A DNA stretch of 30,022 nt from Burkholderiaceae bacterium (GCA_021166835.1 JAJPEN010000001.1:1-30022), one strand, 5' to 3'. Positions 7,032-16,236 are shown, numbered from the stretch's first letter. The notes: generated by a model from the letters alone, not told the origin. Made by a program: numbers and translations.

Positions 7032-8968
7032 TGACGACGAAACGCATCGAGGCGGTCAACGACTTCGTCGTGCAGTTCGCCAACGTCAACGGCTCGGGAT
7101 CGGCGTCGGCCAACGAGCTGTTCGCGCGCAGCTTCCTGCGCATGGGCGTGCCGGTCAGTCCGCGCAACATCTTCCCGTCGAACATCCAGGGCCTGCCGAC
7201 CTGGTACGAGGTGCGCGTCACCGAACGCGGGCACCTGGGAAGGCGCGGCGGCGTCGACCTGATGGTCGCGATGAACCCGCAGACCTGGGACGCCGACCTC
7301 GCGGCGATCGAGTCCGGCGGCTACCTGCTGTACGACAGCACGCGGCCGCTGCCGCCGTCGAAGTTCCGCGACGACGTGAACGCGATCGGCGTGCCGCTCA
7401 CCGAAATGTGCAACGCGGCCTACGACGACCCGCGCGAGCGCCAGCTGCTGAAGAACATCATGTACGTCGGCGCGCTGGCGGCGCTGCTGGGGCTGGACCC
7501 TGCGGTGGTCGCCGAGCTGATCGGCGAGCAGTATCGCGGCAAGGAGAAGCTGCTCACGCCGAACCTCGACGCCTTCCGCAAGGGCTGGCGCTACGCCGAG
7601 GAGAATCTGGAGAACGCGATCGGCCTGCGCGCGCGCCGCGCCGCGCAGGTGGGCGAGCGCATCTTCGTCGACGGCAACTCGGCGCTCGCGCTGGGCTTCG
7701 TCTACGGCGGCGCCACCGTGTGCGCGTGGTATCCGATCACGCCGTCTTCGTCGGTAGCCGACGCGTTCACGAAGTACTGCGCGAAGCTGCGCATCGACCC
7801 TGAAACCGGCGAGCGGCGCTACGCGATCGTGCAGGCCGAGGACGAGCTGGCCGCAGTGGGAATGGTGATCGGCGCGGGCTGGAACGGCGCGCGCGCATTC
7901 ACCGCCACCTCCGGACCCGGCATCTCGCTGATGACCGAGTTCATCGGGCTGGCCTATTTCGCCGAGATCCCGGTCACGATCGTCGACGTGCAGCGCGGCG
8001 GCCCGTCCACCGGCATGCCCACGCGCACGCAGCAATCCGACCTGCTCGCCTGCGCCTACGCGTCGCACGGCGACACCAAGCACGTGCTGCTCTTTCCCGA
8101 GGATCCGCACGAGTGCTTCGACTTCGCCGCGCAGGCGCTGGACCTGGCCGACCGGCTGCAGACGCCGGTGTTCGTCATGACCGATCTCGACATCGGCATG
8201 AACCAGCGGCTGTGCGCGCCCCTCGCCTGGGACGACGCGCGCCGCTACGACCGCGGCAAGGTGATGCGCGCCGACGAGCTGGAAGCGGCGGCCGACTTCG
8301 GGCGTTACCTCGACGTCGACGGCGACGGCATCCCGTACCGCACGCTTCCCGGCGCGCATCCGACGAGGGGCGCGTATTTCACGCGCGGGACGACGAAGAA
8401 CGCCTGGGCGCGCTACTCGGAGAAAGGCGCCGACTACGTCGAGAACGTGCAGCGGCTGCTGCGCAAGCTCGAAACGGCGAAGGCGCTGGTGCCGGCCGCG
8501 GTCGAGCGCCGCGCCGACGCTTCGGCCGCATCGCCCTGCCCGATCGGCGCGATCTTCTACGGCTCGACCAGCCCGGCGATGGCCGAGGCGGTCGAATCGC
8601 TGCAGGCGATCGGCTGCCCGATCGACACGCTGCGCGTTCGCGCATTCCCGTTCGGCGACGAAGTCGCGCGCTTCATCGAAACACACGACACGCTGTTCGT
8701 CGTCGAGCAGAACCGCGATGCGCAGCTGCGCATGATGCTGGTCAACGAGCTGGGCGTCGATCCGGCGCGGCTGCGGCCGGTGCTGCACTACGACGGCACG
8801 CCGATCACCGCGCGCTTCATCGCCGGCGCGATCGCCAAGCAGCTGGCGGCGGGCAACGTGCGGCCGCTCGGGCGCCCCGCTGCGCCGGCGATCGCGTCGG
8901 CGCCCGCGCGCGCGAAGCCGAAAGAAGGGTCCGCGGCGCCGAGCGCGGCGCGCGGACGCGTCGCCTGA
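7031..8968 (+). CDS. korA: 2-oxoacid:acceptor oxidoreductase, fused gamma-alpha subunit (probable 2-oxoglutarate)
   Basis: This 645-residue protein has an N-terminal gamma-type domain (NGSGSASANELFARSF, residues ~15-30) fused to the alpha domain. The alpha domain carries the 2-oxoacid-binding motif YPITPSSS near residue 234, then TATSGPGISLMTEF and VQRGGPSTGMPTRTQQSD, all typical of KorA. The enzyme decarboxylates a 2-oxoacid oxidatively with CoA and sends low-potential electrons to an iron-sulfur cluster. The start overlaps the stop of korC (TGATG). The last ~40 residues are a low-complexity Ala/Pro/Arg tail. 2-oxoglutarate is favoured by the TCA neighbourhood and the three-subunit layout; pyruvate or an aryl 2-oxoacid cannot be excluded from motifs alone. 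Confidence 0.88.
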   Translation: MTTKRIEAVNDFVVQFANVNGSGSASANELFARSFLRMGVPVSPRNIFPSNIQGLPTWYEVRVTERGHLGRRGGVDLMVAMNPQTWDADLAAIESGGYLLYDSTRPLPPSKFRDDVNAIGVPLTEMCNAAYDDPRERQLLKNIMYVGALAALLGLDPAVVAELIGEQYRGKEKLLTPNLDAFRKGWRYAEENLENAIGLRARRAAQVGERIFVDGNSALALGFVYGGATVCAWYPITPSSSVADAFTKYCAKLRIDPETGERRYAIVQAEDELAAVGMVIGAGWNGARAFTATSGPGISLMTEFIGLAYFAEIPVTIVDVQRGGPSTGMPTRTQQSDLLACAYASHGDTKHVLLFPEDPHECFDFAAQALDLADRLQTPVFVMTDLDIGMNQRLCAPLAWDDARRYDRGKVMRADELEAAADFGRYLDVDGDGIPYRTLPGAHPTRGAYFTRGTTKNAWARYSEKGADYVENVQRLLRKLETAKALVPAAVERRADASAASPCPIGAIFYGSTSPAMAEAVESLQAIGCPIDTLRVRAFPFGDEVARFIETHDTLFVVEQNRDAQLRMMLVNELGVDPARLRPVLHYDGTPITARFIAGAIAKQLAAGNVRPLGRPAAPAIASAPARAKPKEGSAAPSAARGRVA

Positions 8969-8999
8969 CGCATTCGCCGCCCGCCTCCAGGAACGACCC

Positions 9000-10055
9000 A
9001 TGACCTACGTCGCCAAGCCCACGCTGCATCACCCGTCGCTGCCGAAGAACCGCCTCGGCTACACGCGGCGCGACTACGAAGGCCGCGTCTCGACGCTGTG
9101 CGCCGGCTGCGGCCACGACTCGATCTCGGCGGCGATCGTGCAGGCGTGCTGGTCGCTCGACGTCGAGCCGCACCGCGTCGCCAAGCTCTCGGGCATCGGC
9201 TGCTCGTCGAAGACCACCGATTATTTCCTCGGCCATTCGCACGGCTTCAACTCGGTGCACGGACGCATGCCGTCGGTGCTCACCGGCGCCAACCTGGCGA
9301 ACCGCATGCTGCTGTACCTCGGCGTGTCGGGCGACGGCGACTCGGCGTCGATCGGCCTGGGGCAGTTCGCGCACGCGATGCGCCGCGGCGTCGACATGAC
9401 GTACATCGTCGAGAACAACGGTGTCTACGGGCTCACCAAGGGGCAGTTCTCGGCCACCGCCGACTGCGGATCGAAGTCCAGGCGCGGCGTGGCCAACGAG
9501 GACGCCGGCATCGACCTCGCCGTGCTCGCGCTGCAGCTGGGCGCCACCTACGTCGCGCGCGGCTTCTCGGGCGACAAGGCGCAGCTCGTGCCGCTGATCG
9601 AAGGCGCGATCCGGCACCGGGGCGCCGCGCTGGTCGACGTGGTGAGCCCCTGCGTCGCCTTCAACAACCACCTCGGCAGCACGCGCAGCTACGACTACGT
9701 GCGCGAGCACAACCAAGCGGTCAATCGCATCGAGTTCATCCCGCAGCGCGACGAGATCACTGCCGACTACCCGCCGGGGTCGTACACCGAGATCGTCCAG
9801 CACGACGGCTCGGTGCTGCGGCTTCGCAAGCTCGGGCTCGACTTCGATCCGCGCGACCGGGTCGCGGCGATGAACCGTGTGCTGGAGCACCAGGCGCGCG
9901 GCGAGCTGCTCACCGGGCTGCTCTACGTGGACCCCGAGGCCGGCGACCTGCACGACCGGCTCGGCACCACGGCCGTGCCGTTGAACACGCTCGACGAGTC
10001 GGCGCTGTGCCCGGGCAGCGCGGCGCTCGAGCGGATCAACGCGTCGCTCCGATAG
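9000..10055 (+). CDS. korB: 2-oxoacid:acceptor oxidoreductase, beta (thiamine diphosphate) subunit
   Basis: This 351-residue ThDP subunit has the ThDP motif from GDGDSAS near residue 111 to ENNGVYGLTKGQ near 137-148. Likely [4Fe-4S] ligands are in CAGCGH near 34, GIGCSSKT, and the conserved SPCVAFNNH near 217. With KorA it forms the catalytic core that turns the 2-oxoacid plus CoA into the acyl-CoA. It starts 31 bases after korA with AGGAA upstream, so one operon korC-korA-korB is likely. Its length fits KorB (about 340-350 residues). Downstream lie a short direct repeat and a GC hairpin, then gltA in the opposite direction. Confidence 0.9.
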   Translation: MTYVAKPTLHHPSLPKNRLGYTRRDYEGRVSTLCAGCGHDSISAAIVQACWSLDVEPHRVAKLSGIGCSSKTTDYFLGHSHGFNSVHGRMPSVLTGANLANRMLLYLGVSGDGDSASIGLGQFAHAMRRGVDMTYIVENNGVYGLTKGQFSATADCGSKSRRGVANEDAGIDLAVLALQLGATYVARGFSGDKAQLVPLIEGAIRHRGAALVDVVSPCVAFNNHLGSTRSYDYVREHNQAVNRIEFIPQRDEITADYPPGSYTEIVQHDGSVLRLRKLGLDFDPRDRVAAMNRVLEHQARGELLTGLLYVDPEAGDLHDRLGTTAVPLNTLDESALCPGSAALERINASLR

Positions 10056-10094
10056 ACGGAGGGATCCGCAGGGGCGGCGGACGGAGGGATCCGC
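10055..10094. repeat. Direct repeat of a 15-base unit after korB
   Basis: GACGGAGGGATCCGC occurs at 10055-10069 and again at 10080-10094. The first copy begins on the last base of the korB stop codon, and both copies are followed by similar G-rich sequence. It looks like a local duplication in the 63-base convergent spacer. Confidence 0.85.
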
Positions 10095-10098
10095 CGCA

Positions 10099-10115
10099 GG
10101 GGGGCGGCGCCCCCC
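10099..10115. terminator. Possible bidirectional GC hairpin between korB and gltA
   Basis: GGGGGGC (10099-10105) and GCCCCCC (10109-10115) form a perfect 7-bp stem with a 3-base loop between two convergent genes. No T-run follows on either strand, so intrinsic termination is not assured; it could instead protect 3' ends. Confidence 0.4.
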
Positions 10116-10118
10116 GGT

Positions 10119-11432
10119 TCAGCGCGCGCCTTTCACCGACGCCGGCAGATCCCGCCGCGCATGTCCGGTGTAGAGCTGCCGCGGCCGCCCGATCTTCTGG
10201 TCGGGGTCGGCGATCATCTCGCCCCATTGCGCGATCCAACCCACGGTGCGCGCGAGCGCGAAGATGCAGGTGAACATCTCGGTGGGAATGCCCAGCGCCT
10301 TCTGCACGATGCCCGAATAGAAGTCGACGTTCGGGTAGAGCTTGCGCTGGACGAAGTAGTCGTCCTCGAGCGCGATTCTCTCGAGCTTCATCGCCAGCGC
10401 GAACAGCGGGTCGTCGTGCAGGCCCAGCTCCTCGAGCACCTCGTGGCAGGTCTCGCGCATCAGCTTCGCGCGCGGGTCGTAGTTCTTGTAGACCCGGTGC
10501 CCGAAGCCCATCAGCTTGACGTGCGAGTTCTTGTCCTTGACCTTCTCGATGAACTCGCCGATCCGCTCGACGCCGCCCTGGCTCTGGATGTCGCGCAGCA
10601 TCAGCAGCGACGCCTCGTTCGCGCCGCCGTGCGCCGGACCCCACAGCGTGGCGATGCCGGCGGCGATGCAGGCGAAGGGGTTGGCGCCCGACGAGCCCGC
10701 CAGCCGCACCGTGGAGGTGGACGCGTTCTGCTCGTGATCGGCATGCAGGATCAGGATGCGGTCGAGCGCGCGCACCAGCACGTCGTTCGGCTCGTATTCC
10801 TCGCACGGCGTGCCGAACATCATCCGCATGAAGTTCGCCGAATACGACAGGCGGTTCAGCGGGTACATGAACGGCTGGCCCATCGAGTACTTGTAGGCCA
10901 TCGCCACCAGCGTGGGCATCTTGGCGATCAGGCGGATCGCCGAGATGAAGCGATGCTCGGGGTCGTTGATGTCGAGCGAGTCGTGGTAGAAGGCCGACAG
11001 CGCGCCCACCATGCCGACCAGCACCGCCATCGGGTGCGCGTCGCGCCGGAAGCCCTGCAGGAAGCGCGTCATCTGCTCGTGCACCATCGTGTGGTTGGTG
11101 ACACGGTGCTCGAAGTCGCGCCGCTGCTCGTCGTCGGGCAGCTCGCCGTTGAGCAGCAGGTAGCAGGTCTGCAGATAGTCGCAGTTCTCGGCGAGCTGCT
11201 CGATCGGGTAGCCGCGATACAGCAGCTCGCCCTTGTCGCCGTCGATGTAGGTGATCTTCGACTCGCAGGCGGCCGTCGACATGAAGCCCGGGTCGAAAGT
11301 GAAGCGGTCGGTCTGCCCGTACAGCTTGCGGATGTCGATGACCTGCGGACCGATCGTGCCCGAGTAGATCGGCAGCTCGATGGGTGCGGTCCCGTCCGGG
11401 AACGATAGCGTTGCCTTGCTCTGCTCTTTCAT
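10119..11432 (-). CDS. gltA: Citrate synthase
   Basis: This 437-residue type II (hexameric-type) citrate synthase condenses acetyl-CoA and oxaloacetate. The catalytic histidine regions are HADHEQNAS near residue 230 and [12 protein letters not shown] near 307; the catalytic aspartate lies in NVDFYSG near 367. The long N-terminal region and AHGGANEA are also typical. The ATG at 11432 has AGGAAGAA upstream. The gene lies 56 bases after sdhE on the same strand, so it is probably the last gene of the sdh operon. A paralogue of the same fold (prpC) sits on the other strand 7 kb away; the all-purpose length and motifs here point to the TCA-cycle enzyme. Confidence 0.97.
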   Translation of the reverse strand: MKEQSKATLSFPDGTAPIELPIYSGTIGPQVIDIRKLYGQTDRFTFDPGFMSTAACESKITYIDGDKGELLYRGYPIEQLAENCDYLQTCYLLLNGELPDDEQRRDFEHRVTNHTMVHEQMTRFLQGFRRDAHPMAVLVGMVGALSAFYHDSLDINDPEHRFISAIRLIAKMPTLVAMAYKYSMGQPFMYPLNRLSYSANFMRMMFGTPCEEYEPNDVLVRALDRILILHADHEQNASTSTVRLAGSSGANPFACIAAGIATLWGPAHGGANEASLLMLRDIQSQGGVERIGEFIEKVKDKNSHVKLMGFGHRVYKNYDPRAKLMRETCHEVLEELGLHDDPLFALAMKLERIALEDDYFVQRKLYPNVDFYSGIVQKALGIPTEMFTCIFALARTVGWIAQWGEMIADPDQKIGRPRQLYTGHARRDLPASVKGAR

Positions 11433-11488
11433 TTCGGTTCTTCCTGGAATCTTCGGGGTTCCGCGGACGGCTCGGCGTTCGTCGAGCC

Positions 11489-11752
11489 TCAGGATTCGTG
11501 CAGCATTTCCAGCACCCGGCGGGCCGCCGGCGTATCCGCCTCGCCGTGCGGCTCGCTGCGATGCAGGATCAGGTCGAGCAGCTCGCCGTCGGGCAGCGCG
11601 AGCAGCGCGTCCAGGCCCTGCGCCAGCGTCTCGTCGATCGCCTCGCCGTGGCGGGCGAAGAAGCGTTCGAGAACGAGGTCGTTCTCGAGCAGCCCGCGGC
11701 GCGAACGCCAGCGCAGGCGGCGCTGCAGCTCGGCCTTGGCGTCGGGGGACAC
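11489..11752 (-). CDS. sdhE: Succinate dehydrogenase flavinylation factor
   Basis: This 87-residue helical protein of the SdhE/YgfY family helps attach FAD covalently to SdhA. The conserved RGLLEND segment near residues 19-25 (family motif RGxxE) and the following LVLERFF are visible. The start codon is GTG at 11752, with CGGAG upstream. It lies 22 bases after sdhB and before gltA, its usual place in Betaproteobacteria. Length and motif leave little doubt. Confidence 0.93.
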   Translation of the reverse strand: MSPDAKAELQRRLRWRSRRGLLENDLVLERFFARHGEAIDETLAQGLDALLALPDGELLDLILHRSEPHGEADTPAARRVLEMLHES

Positions 11753-11774
11753 GACACGCTCCGTGCGACGACGC

Positions 11775-12533
11775 TCAGACCGAGCGCCGGACCAGCAGGT
11801 CCTTGATCTTGTTGATCGCCCGCGTGGGGTTCAGCCCTTTCGGGCAGACGTCGACGCAGTTCATGATCGAACGGCAGCGGAACAGCCGGTACGGGTCGTT
11901 CAGGTCGTCCAGGCGCGCCGAGGTCGCCTCGTCGCGGCTGTCGGCAATGAAACGATACGCCTGCAGCAGCCCGGCCGGCCCGACGAACTTGTCGGGATTC
12001 CACCAGAACGACGGACACGCGGTGGAGCAACACGCGCACAGGATGCACTCGTACAGCCCGTTCAGCTCCTCGCGCTCCTCGGGCGACTGCAGCCGCTCCT
12101 TCTCGGGCGGCGGCGTGTCGTTGATCAGGTACGGCTTGATCGAGTGGTACTGCTTGAAGAACTGCGTCATGTCGACGATGAGATCGCGCACCACCGGCAG
12201 CCCGGGCAGCGGGCGCAGCACGATCGGCTCTTCGAGATCGCGCAGGTTGGTGATGCACGCCAGCCCGTTCTTGCCGTTGATGTTCATCGCGTCGGAGCCG
12301 CAGACGCCTTCGCGGCACGAGCGGCGGAAGGCGAGCGAGTCGTCGCCGCTCTGCTTGATGCGCATCAGCGCGTCGAGCAGCATCTTGTCGCCGGGCTCGA
12401 GCGCGATCTCGAGCGGCTGCATGTACGGACGCGCGTCCTTGTCGGGGTCGTAGCGGTAGATCGAGAACCGCACGGTGCGCCTGCCCTGTGCGGCCTGCGC
12501 CGGTTTCACCGCGGGTTCGAGGACTGCGCTCAT
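11775..12533 (-). CDS. sdhB: Succinate dehydrogenase iron-sulfur subunit
   Basis: This 252-residue subunit wires electrons from the SdhA flavin to quinone. The [2Fe-2S] ligands lie in SCREGVCGSD (C73, C78, with the usual Asp81) and C93. The [4Fe-4S] set is CILCACCSTACP (C163, C166, C169, C173). The [3Fe-4S]/second cluster set is CRSIMNCVDVCP. The N-terminus has about 18 extra residues (Ala/Gln-rich) before the ferredoxin fold compared with the shortest homologues. The ATG at 12533 has AGGAGA upstream. The gene follows sdhA after 49 bases. Confidence 0.97.
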   Translation of the reverse strand: MSAVLEPAVKPAQAAQGRRTVRFSIYRYDPDKDARPYMQPLEIALEPGDKMLLDALMRIKQSGDDSLAFRRSCREGVCGSDAMNINGKNGLACITNLRDLEEPIVLRPLPGLPVVRDLIVDMTQFFKQYHSIKPYLINDTPPPEKERLQSPEEREELNGLYECILCACCSTACPSFWWNPDKFVGPAGLLQAYRFIADSRDEATSARLDDLNDPYRLFRCRSIMNCVDVCPKGLNPTRAINKIKDLLVRRSV

Positions 12534-12582
12534 GGTTCTCCTGCGCTGTGCGGGACGGGAATCGGTTTCGGAAAGTGCGCGC

Positions 12583-14373
12583 TCAGAAGGTGCGTGCCTT
12601 GGGCTGGAAGCTGTCGACCGTCAGCGGCTTCATGTGCACCGGCTTGTATTCGAGGCGGTTGCCTTCCGAATACCACAGCGTGTGCTTGAGCCAGTCGACG
12701 TCGTCGCGCTCCGGATGATCCTGCAGCGCGTGCGCGCCGCGGCTCTCCTTGCGGGCGGCAGCCGAAACGACGGTGGCGCGCGCCACCTCGATCAGGTTGT
12801 GCAGCTCGAGCGCCTCGACGCGCGCCGTGTTGAACACGCGCGACTTGTCGGCGATGTGCAGCGACTCGACGCGGCGCGCGATCTGCTCGATCTGCTGCAC
12901 GCCCTCCTCGAGCAGCGCGGTGGTGCGGAACACGCCGCAGTGCGACTGGATCGCGCGGCGGATGTCGGCCGAGACCTGCTGCGTGTTCTCGCCGGAGGTC
13001 GAGGCATCGAGCCGCGCCAGTCGCGCCAGCGCCGCGTCGCCGGCGTTCGGCGGCAGCGGCTTGTGGCTGCGCTCGCGCAGCTTCGAGGCGACGATGTGGT
13101 TGCCCGCCGCGCGGCCGAAGACGATGAGGTCGAGCAGCGAGTTCGTGCCGAGGCGGTTGGCGCCGTGCACCGAGACGCACGCGCATTCGCCGATCGCGTA
13201 CAGGCCGCCGACGATCGTTTCCGGATTGCCGTCCTTCGGCACGACGACCTGGCCGTGATAGTTGGCCGGGATGCCGCCCATCTGGTAATGCGCGGTGGGC
13301 ACGACCGGGATCGGGTCCTTGATCGGATCGACGTTGGCGAACTTGATCGCGATCTCGCGGATCGACGGCAGCCGCTTGATGATCGTGTCGGCGCCGAGGT
13401 GGTCGAGCTTGAGCAGCACGTAGTCGGCGTCGGGACCGCAGCCGCGGCCTTCCTTGATCTCCTGGTCCATCGAGCGCGAGACGAAGTCGCGCGGAGCGAG
13501 GTCCTTCAGCGTGGGCGCATAGCGCTCCATGAAGCGCTCGCCGTCCTTGTTCAGCAGGATGCCGCCTTCGCCGCGCACGCCCTCGGTGATGAGCACGCCC
13601 GCGCCGGCCACGCCGGTGGGGTGGAACTGCCAGAACTCGAGGTCCTCGAGCGGGATGCCGGCGCGCGCCGCCATCCCCAGGCCGTCGCCGGTGTTGATGA
13701 AGGCGTTGGTGGACGCCTGCCAGATGCGCCCGGCGCCTCCGGTGGCGAAGACGGTGACCTTCGCCTCGAGGATCATCACCTCGCCCGTTTCCATCTCGAG
13801 CGCGACCACGCCGACGCAGTCGCCGTCGGCGTCGCGAATGATGTCGAGCGCCATCCATTCGACGAAGAACTGCGTGCGCGCGCGCACGTTGCGCTGGTAC
13901 AGCGTGTGCAGCATCGCGTGGCCGGTGCGGTCGGCCGCCGCGCAGGCGCGCTGCACCGGCTTCTCGCCGAAATTCGCCGTGTGCCCGCCGAACGGACGCT
14001 GGTAGATCGTGCCGTCGGGGTTGCGGTCGAAGGGCATGCCGAAGTGCTCGAGCTCGTAGACGACCTTCGGCGCCTCGCGGCACATGAACTCGATGGCGTC
14101 CTGGTCGCCCAGGTAGTCCGACCCCTTGACGGTGTCGAACATGTGCCAGTACCAGTTGTCCTCGCTCATGTTGCCGAGCGACGCGCCGATGCCGCCCTGC
14201 GCGGCGACGGTGTGCGAGCGCGTGGGAAACACCTTCGACAGCACGGCGACGTCGTAGCCTGCCTCGGCCAGCTGCACCGAGCAGCGCATCCCGGCGCCGC
14301 CGGCGCCGATGATCACGGCGTCGAACTTGCGTCGCGGCAGGCTGTTGGACAGATGGTTCAGCACGTCGGCCAT
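12583..14373 (-). CDS. sdhA: Succinate dehydrogenase flavoprotein subunit
   Basis: This 596-residue catalytic subunit oxidises succinate to fumarate. The FAD dinucleotide fold is VIIGAGGAGMRC near residues 20-31. The histidine for covalent FAD is in TRSHTVAAQGG (about His54). Substrate-site segments include QFHPTGVAGAG, an arginine-rich APRDFVSRSMDQE stretch, and HGANRLGTNSLLD. The ATG at 14373 is chosen because it leaves only one base after the sdhD stop and matches the family N-terminus; the longer open frame upstream overlaps sdhD and is spurious. sdhE downstream in the same operon would serve its flavinylation. Confidence 0.97.
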   Translation of the reverse strand: MADVLNHLSNSLPRRKFDAVIIGAGGAGMRCSVQLAEAGYDVAVLSKVFPTRSHTVAAQGGIGASLGNMSEDNWYWHMFDTVKGSDYLGDQDAIEFMCREAPKVVYELEHFGMPFDRNPDGTIYQRPFGGHTANFGEKPVQRACAAADRTGHAMLHTLYQRNVRARTQFFVEWMALDIIRDADGDCVGVVALEMETGEVMILEAKVTVFATGGAGRIWQASTNAFINTGDGLGMAARAGIPLEDLEFWQFHPTGVAGAGVLITEGVRGEGGILLNKDGERFMERYAPTLKDLAPRDFVSRSMDQEIKEGRGCGPDADYVLLKLDHLGADTIIKRLPSIREIAIKFANVDPIKDPIPVVPTAHYQMGGIPANYHGQVVVPKDGNPETIVGGLYAIGECACVSVHGANRLGTNSLLDLIVFGRAAGNHIVASKLRERSHKPLPPNAGDAALARLARLDASTSGENTQQVSADIRRAIQSHCGVFRTTALLEEGVQQIEQIARRVESLHIADKSRVFNTARVEALELHNLIEVARATVVSAAARKESRGAHALQDHPERDDVDWLKHTLWYSEGNRLEYKPVHMKPLTVDSFQPKARTF

Positions 14374-14374
14374 C

Positions 14375-14725
14375 TCAGACGCTCCAGAGAGTGAGCAGCG
14401 CCCAGCCGGCATAGCCGAGCAGCACCACGATGGTAAGGACCTGCAGCGCCAGCCGCAGCGCGACCGGCTTGACGTAGTCCATGTAGATGTCGCGCACGCC
14501 GACCCATGCATGCCAGATCAACGCGAGCACGGCGACGAAAGTGAAGACCTTCATCCAGCCGGCGGCGAAGATGCCGGCCCAGGTGCCGTAGTTCAGCTCG
14601 GGCAACGCGAACAGCCAGCCGAGCATCACGACGGTGTAGACGAAGAGCACGACCGCGGTGAAGCGCTGCGCGAGCCAGTCGCGCTGTCCGTAATGCGCGC
14701 CGACGACGATGCGGGAAGTGGTCAT
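14375..14725 (-). CDS. sdhD: Succinate dehydrogenase membrane anchor subunit
   Basis: This 116-residue membrane protein has three hydrophobic helices. Together with SdhC it binds heme b and ubiquinone and anchors SdhAB. The segment WHAWVGVRDIYMDYVKP near residues 71-87 contains the expected heme-ligand histidine (His72) and the Asp-Tyr of the quinone site. It lies 38 bases after sdhC and one base before sdhA, inside the operon. Sequence conservation in this subunit is low, so the call rests on the VGVRDIYMDY motif and position, both strong. Confidence 0.94.
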   Translation of the reverse strand: MTTSRIVVGAHYGQRDWLAQRFTAVVLFVYTVVMLGWLFALPELNYGTWAGIFAAGWMKVFTFVAVLALIWHAWVGVRDIYMDYVKPVALRLALQVLTIVVLLGYAGWALLTLWSV

Positions 14726-14763
14726 GGATGGATTTCCGGAAACGCTCGGGAGACCGCGGGAAC

Positions 14764-15195
14764 TCAGAACAGGCCGAAGACCTTCGCAGCGAAGATCACG
14801 GTGAGCGCCAGGCTCACGGCAAGGACGATGGCGGCCGAGGTGCGGCCGGCGGCCTTCTCGACGCCGATGTCGAGGTCCATCAGCAGATGGCGCACGCCGG
14901 CGAGCAGATGATGCAGGTAGGCCCAGATGATGCCGACGAGAACGAGCTTGACGAAAGGGTTCGCGACGAATTCGCGATAGCGTTCGAAGCTCAGCTCGGA
15001 GACGACGCTCTGCTGGAACAGGTACAGGACGAGCGGCAGCCCGATGAGGAACATGGCCGCGCCGCTGATCCGGTGCAGGATCGACACCAGGCCGGCCAGC
15101 GGAAGTCGGTAGCGGACGATCTGCGAGATGTGGATGTTGCGGAATTCCGGGCGGGCCCCCGGATTGCTTGTCGTCTTGCCCACCGCGCTCGCCAT
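14764..15195 (-). CDS. sdhC: Succinate dehydrogenase cytochrome b556 subunit
   Basis: This 143-residue membrane subunit has three hydrophobic helices. The quinone-site signature SILHRISG is near residues 38-45, and a histidine-rich helix HHLLAGVRHLLMD near 95-107 holds the heme ligand. It is first in the sdhC-sdhD-sdhA-sdhB-sdhE-gltA run. Two close ATGs exist (15201 and 15195). I prefer 15195 because GACGAGG sits about 6 bases upstream, whereas it abuts the other ATG. A longer frame to 15339 has no support. The 166-base spacer to the next gene presumably holds the operon promoter; a weak AGAATA box is the best I see. Confidence 0.95.
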   Translation of the reverse strand: MASAVGKTTSNPGARPEFRNIHISQIVRYRLPLAGLVSILHRISGAAMFLIGLPLVLYLFQQSVVSELSFERYREFVANPFVKLVLVGIIWAYLHHLLAGVRHLLMDLDIGVEKAAGRTSAAIVLAVSLALTVIFAAKVFGLF

Positions 15196-15361
15196 TGTCA
15201 TCCTCGTCGCTCGCAAACCTTCGTATTCTGACCGAAGTTGGCGCGTTGCACCAAATGACCGCGCTGTTTTGCGCCTCGCGGCCGACGCTTTCTCCCTCTT
15301 GGTTCCTCCCGGTTCCTCACCGGCTTCCGCATCGACCACCCGTCGCGCGGACGTGCGCCAA

Positions 15362-16195
15362 TCAGTTCAGTCGATTGAAATAATGGTGGCGTACGGTGAC
15401 GCAATAACCGCGCCGCAATTCCACCGGCTGCTCGTCGTAGGTCCACGAAACGCGCTCGACGAGCAATAGCGGCGAGCCTTCGGTCACGTGCAGCGCGCGC
15501 GCGTGGGAACGATCGGCTGCCACCGCCTTCAGCCGCTCGGCCGCGCCGATCATGCGCACGCCGAACTCCGTCTCGAACAGCGCATAGAGCGGCCCGTGCC
15601 AGGCGTCGAGCCGCTCGACCGTGAGGCCGCGGAAGCGCGCGCCGGGCAACCAGATCTCGTCGAGGACGACCGGTTGCGTTTCGGTTTCGAGCAGGCGGCG
15701 GATCAGCACGACCGCTTCGCCGGCGCGCAGGCCCAGCGCGCGCGCGACCTCGACCGGCGCGCGCAGCCGGCGGCACTCGAGCACGCGGCTCGTCATCGCC
15801 AGGCCCGGCCCCGATTCGCCGCGCGCCTCGCCGCCTTCGGCCGTCGGCGCAGTGTCGGAGGCGAGCATCGCCGCCTCGTCCGGGCGCAGGCGCAGGAAGC
15901 GGAACTGCGTGCGCACCTCGCGATGCGAGGCGACGAAGGTGCCGCGCCCCTGGCGCCGCACCAGCAGGTGCTCGGCGGCCAGCTCGTCGATCGCCTTGCG
16001 CACCGTCCCCTGGCTGACGCGATAGCGCGCGGCCAGTTCGGTTTCGCTCGGAATCGCCTCGCCGGGCTTCCATTCGCCCGATTGCAGCCCGCGCAGCAGC
16101 AGCGCGCGGATCTGGCGGTACAGCGGCGCGAAGGTGGGGGTTTCGTCGACGCCCGCCTCGACGCCGCCCGCCCCGCCGCGGAGACTCTCGTTCAT
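15362..16195 (-). CDS. GntR-family transcriptional regulator with UTRA ligand-binding domain
   Basis: This 277-residue regulator has an N-terminal winged helix (FAPLYRQIRALLLRG, then PSETELAARYRVSQGTVRKAIDELA, shown here as two adjoining parts near residues 30-75). The C-terminal UTRA domain ends LLLVERVSWTYDEQPVELRR, as in HutC-type regulators that bind small acids. It is divergent from mdh-prpBCD and sits upstream of, and parallel to, sdhC. It may sense a TCA or methylcitrate intermediate; GntR regulators of methylcitrate genes have been proposed in Betaproteobacteria. An alternative ATG at 16231 adds 12 residues and has a weak AAGAGA site; I chose 16195 to fit family length, with limited certainty. 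Confidence 0.88.
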   Translation of the reverse strand: MNESLRGGAGGVEAGVDETPTFAPLYRQIRALLLRGLQSGEWKPGEAIPSETELAARYRVSQGTVRKAIDELAAEHLLVRRQGRGTFVASHREVRTQFRFLRLRPDEAAMLASDTAPTAEGGEARGESGPGLAMTSRVLECRRLRAPVEVARALGLRAGEAVVLIRRLLETETQPVVLDEIWLPGARFRGLTVERLDAWHGPLYALFETEFGVRMIGAAERLKAVAADRSHARALHVTEGSPLLLVERVSWTYDEQPVELRRGYCVTVRHHYFNRLN

Positions 16196-16236
16196 CGGCG
16201 CATTGGAACACGAAAAATTGCCGAGGTCCATTGTGT

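Noticed and set aside
15196..15361. Possible operator or promoter for sdhC in the sdhC-gntR spacer
   Set aside because: I found only a weak AGAATA-like box, no good -35 partner and no copy of the TCTTATATAAGA palindrome.
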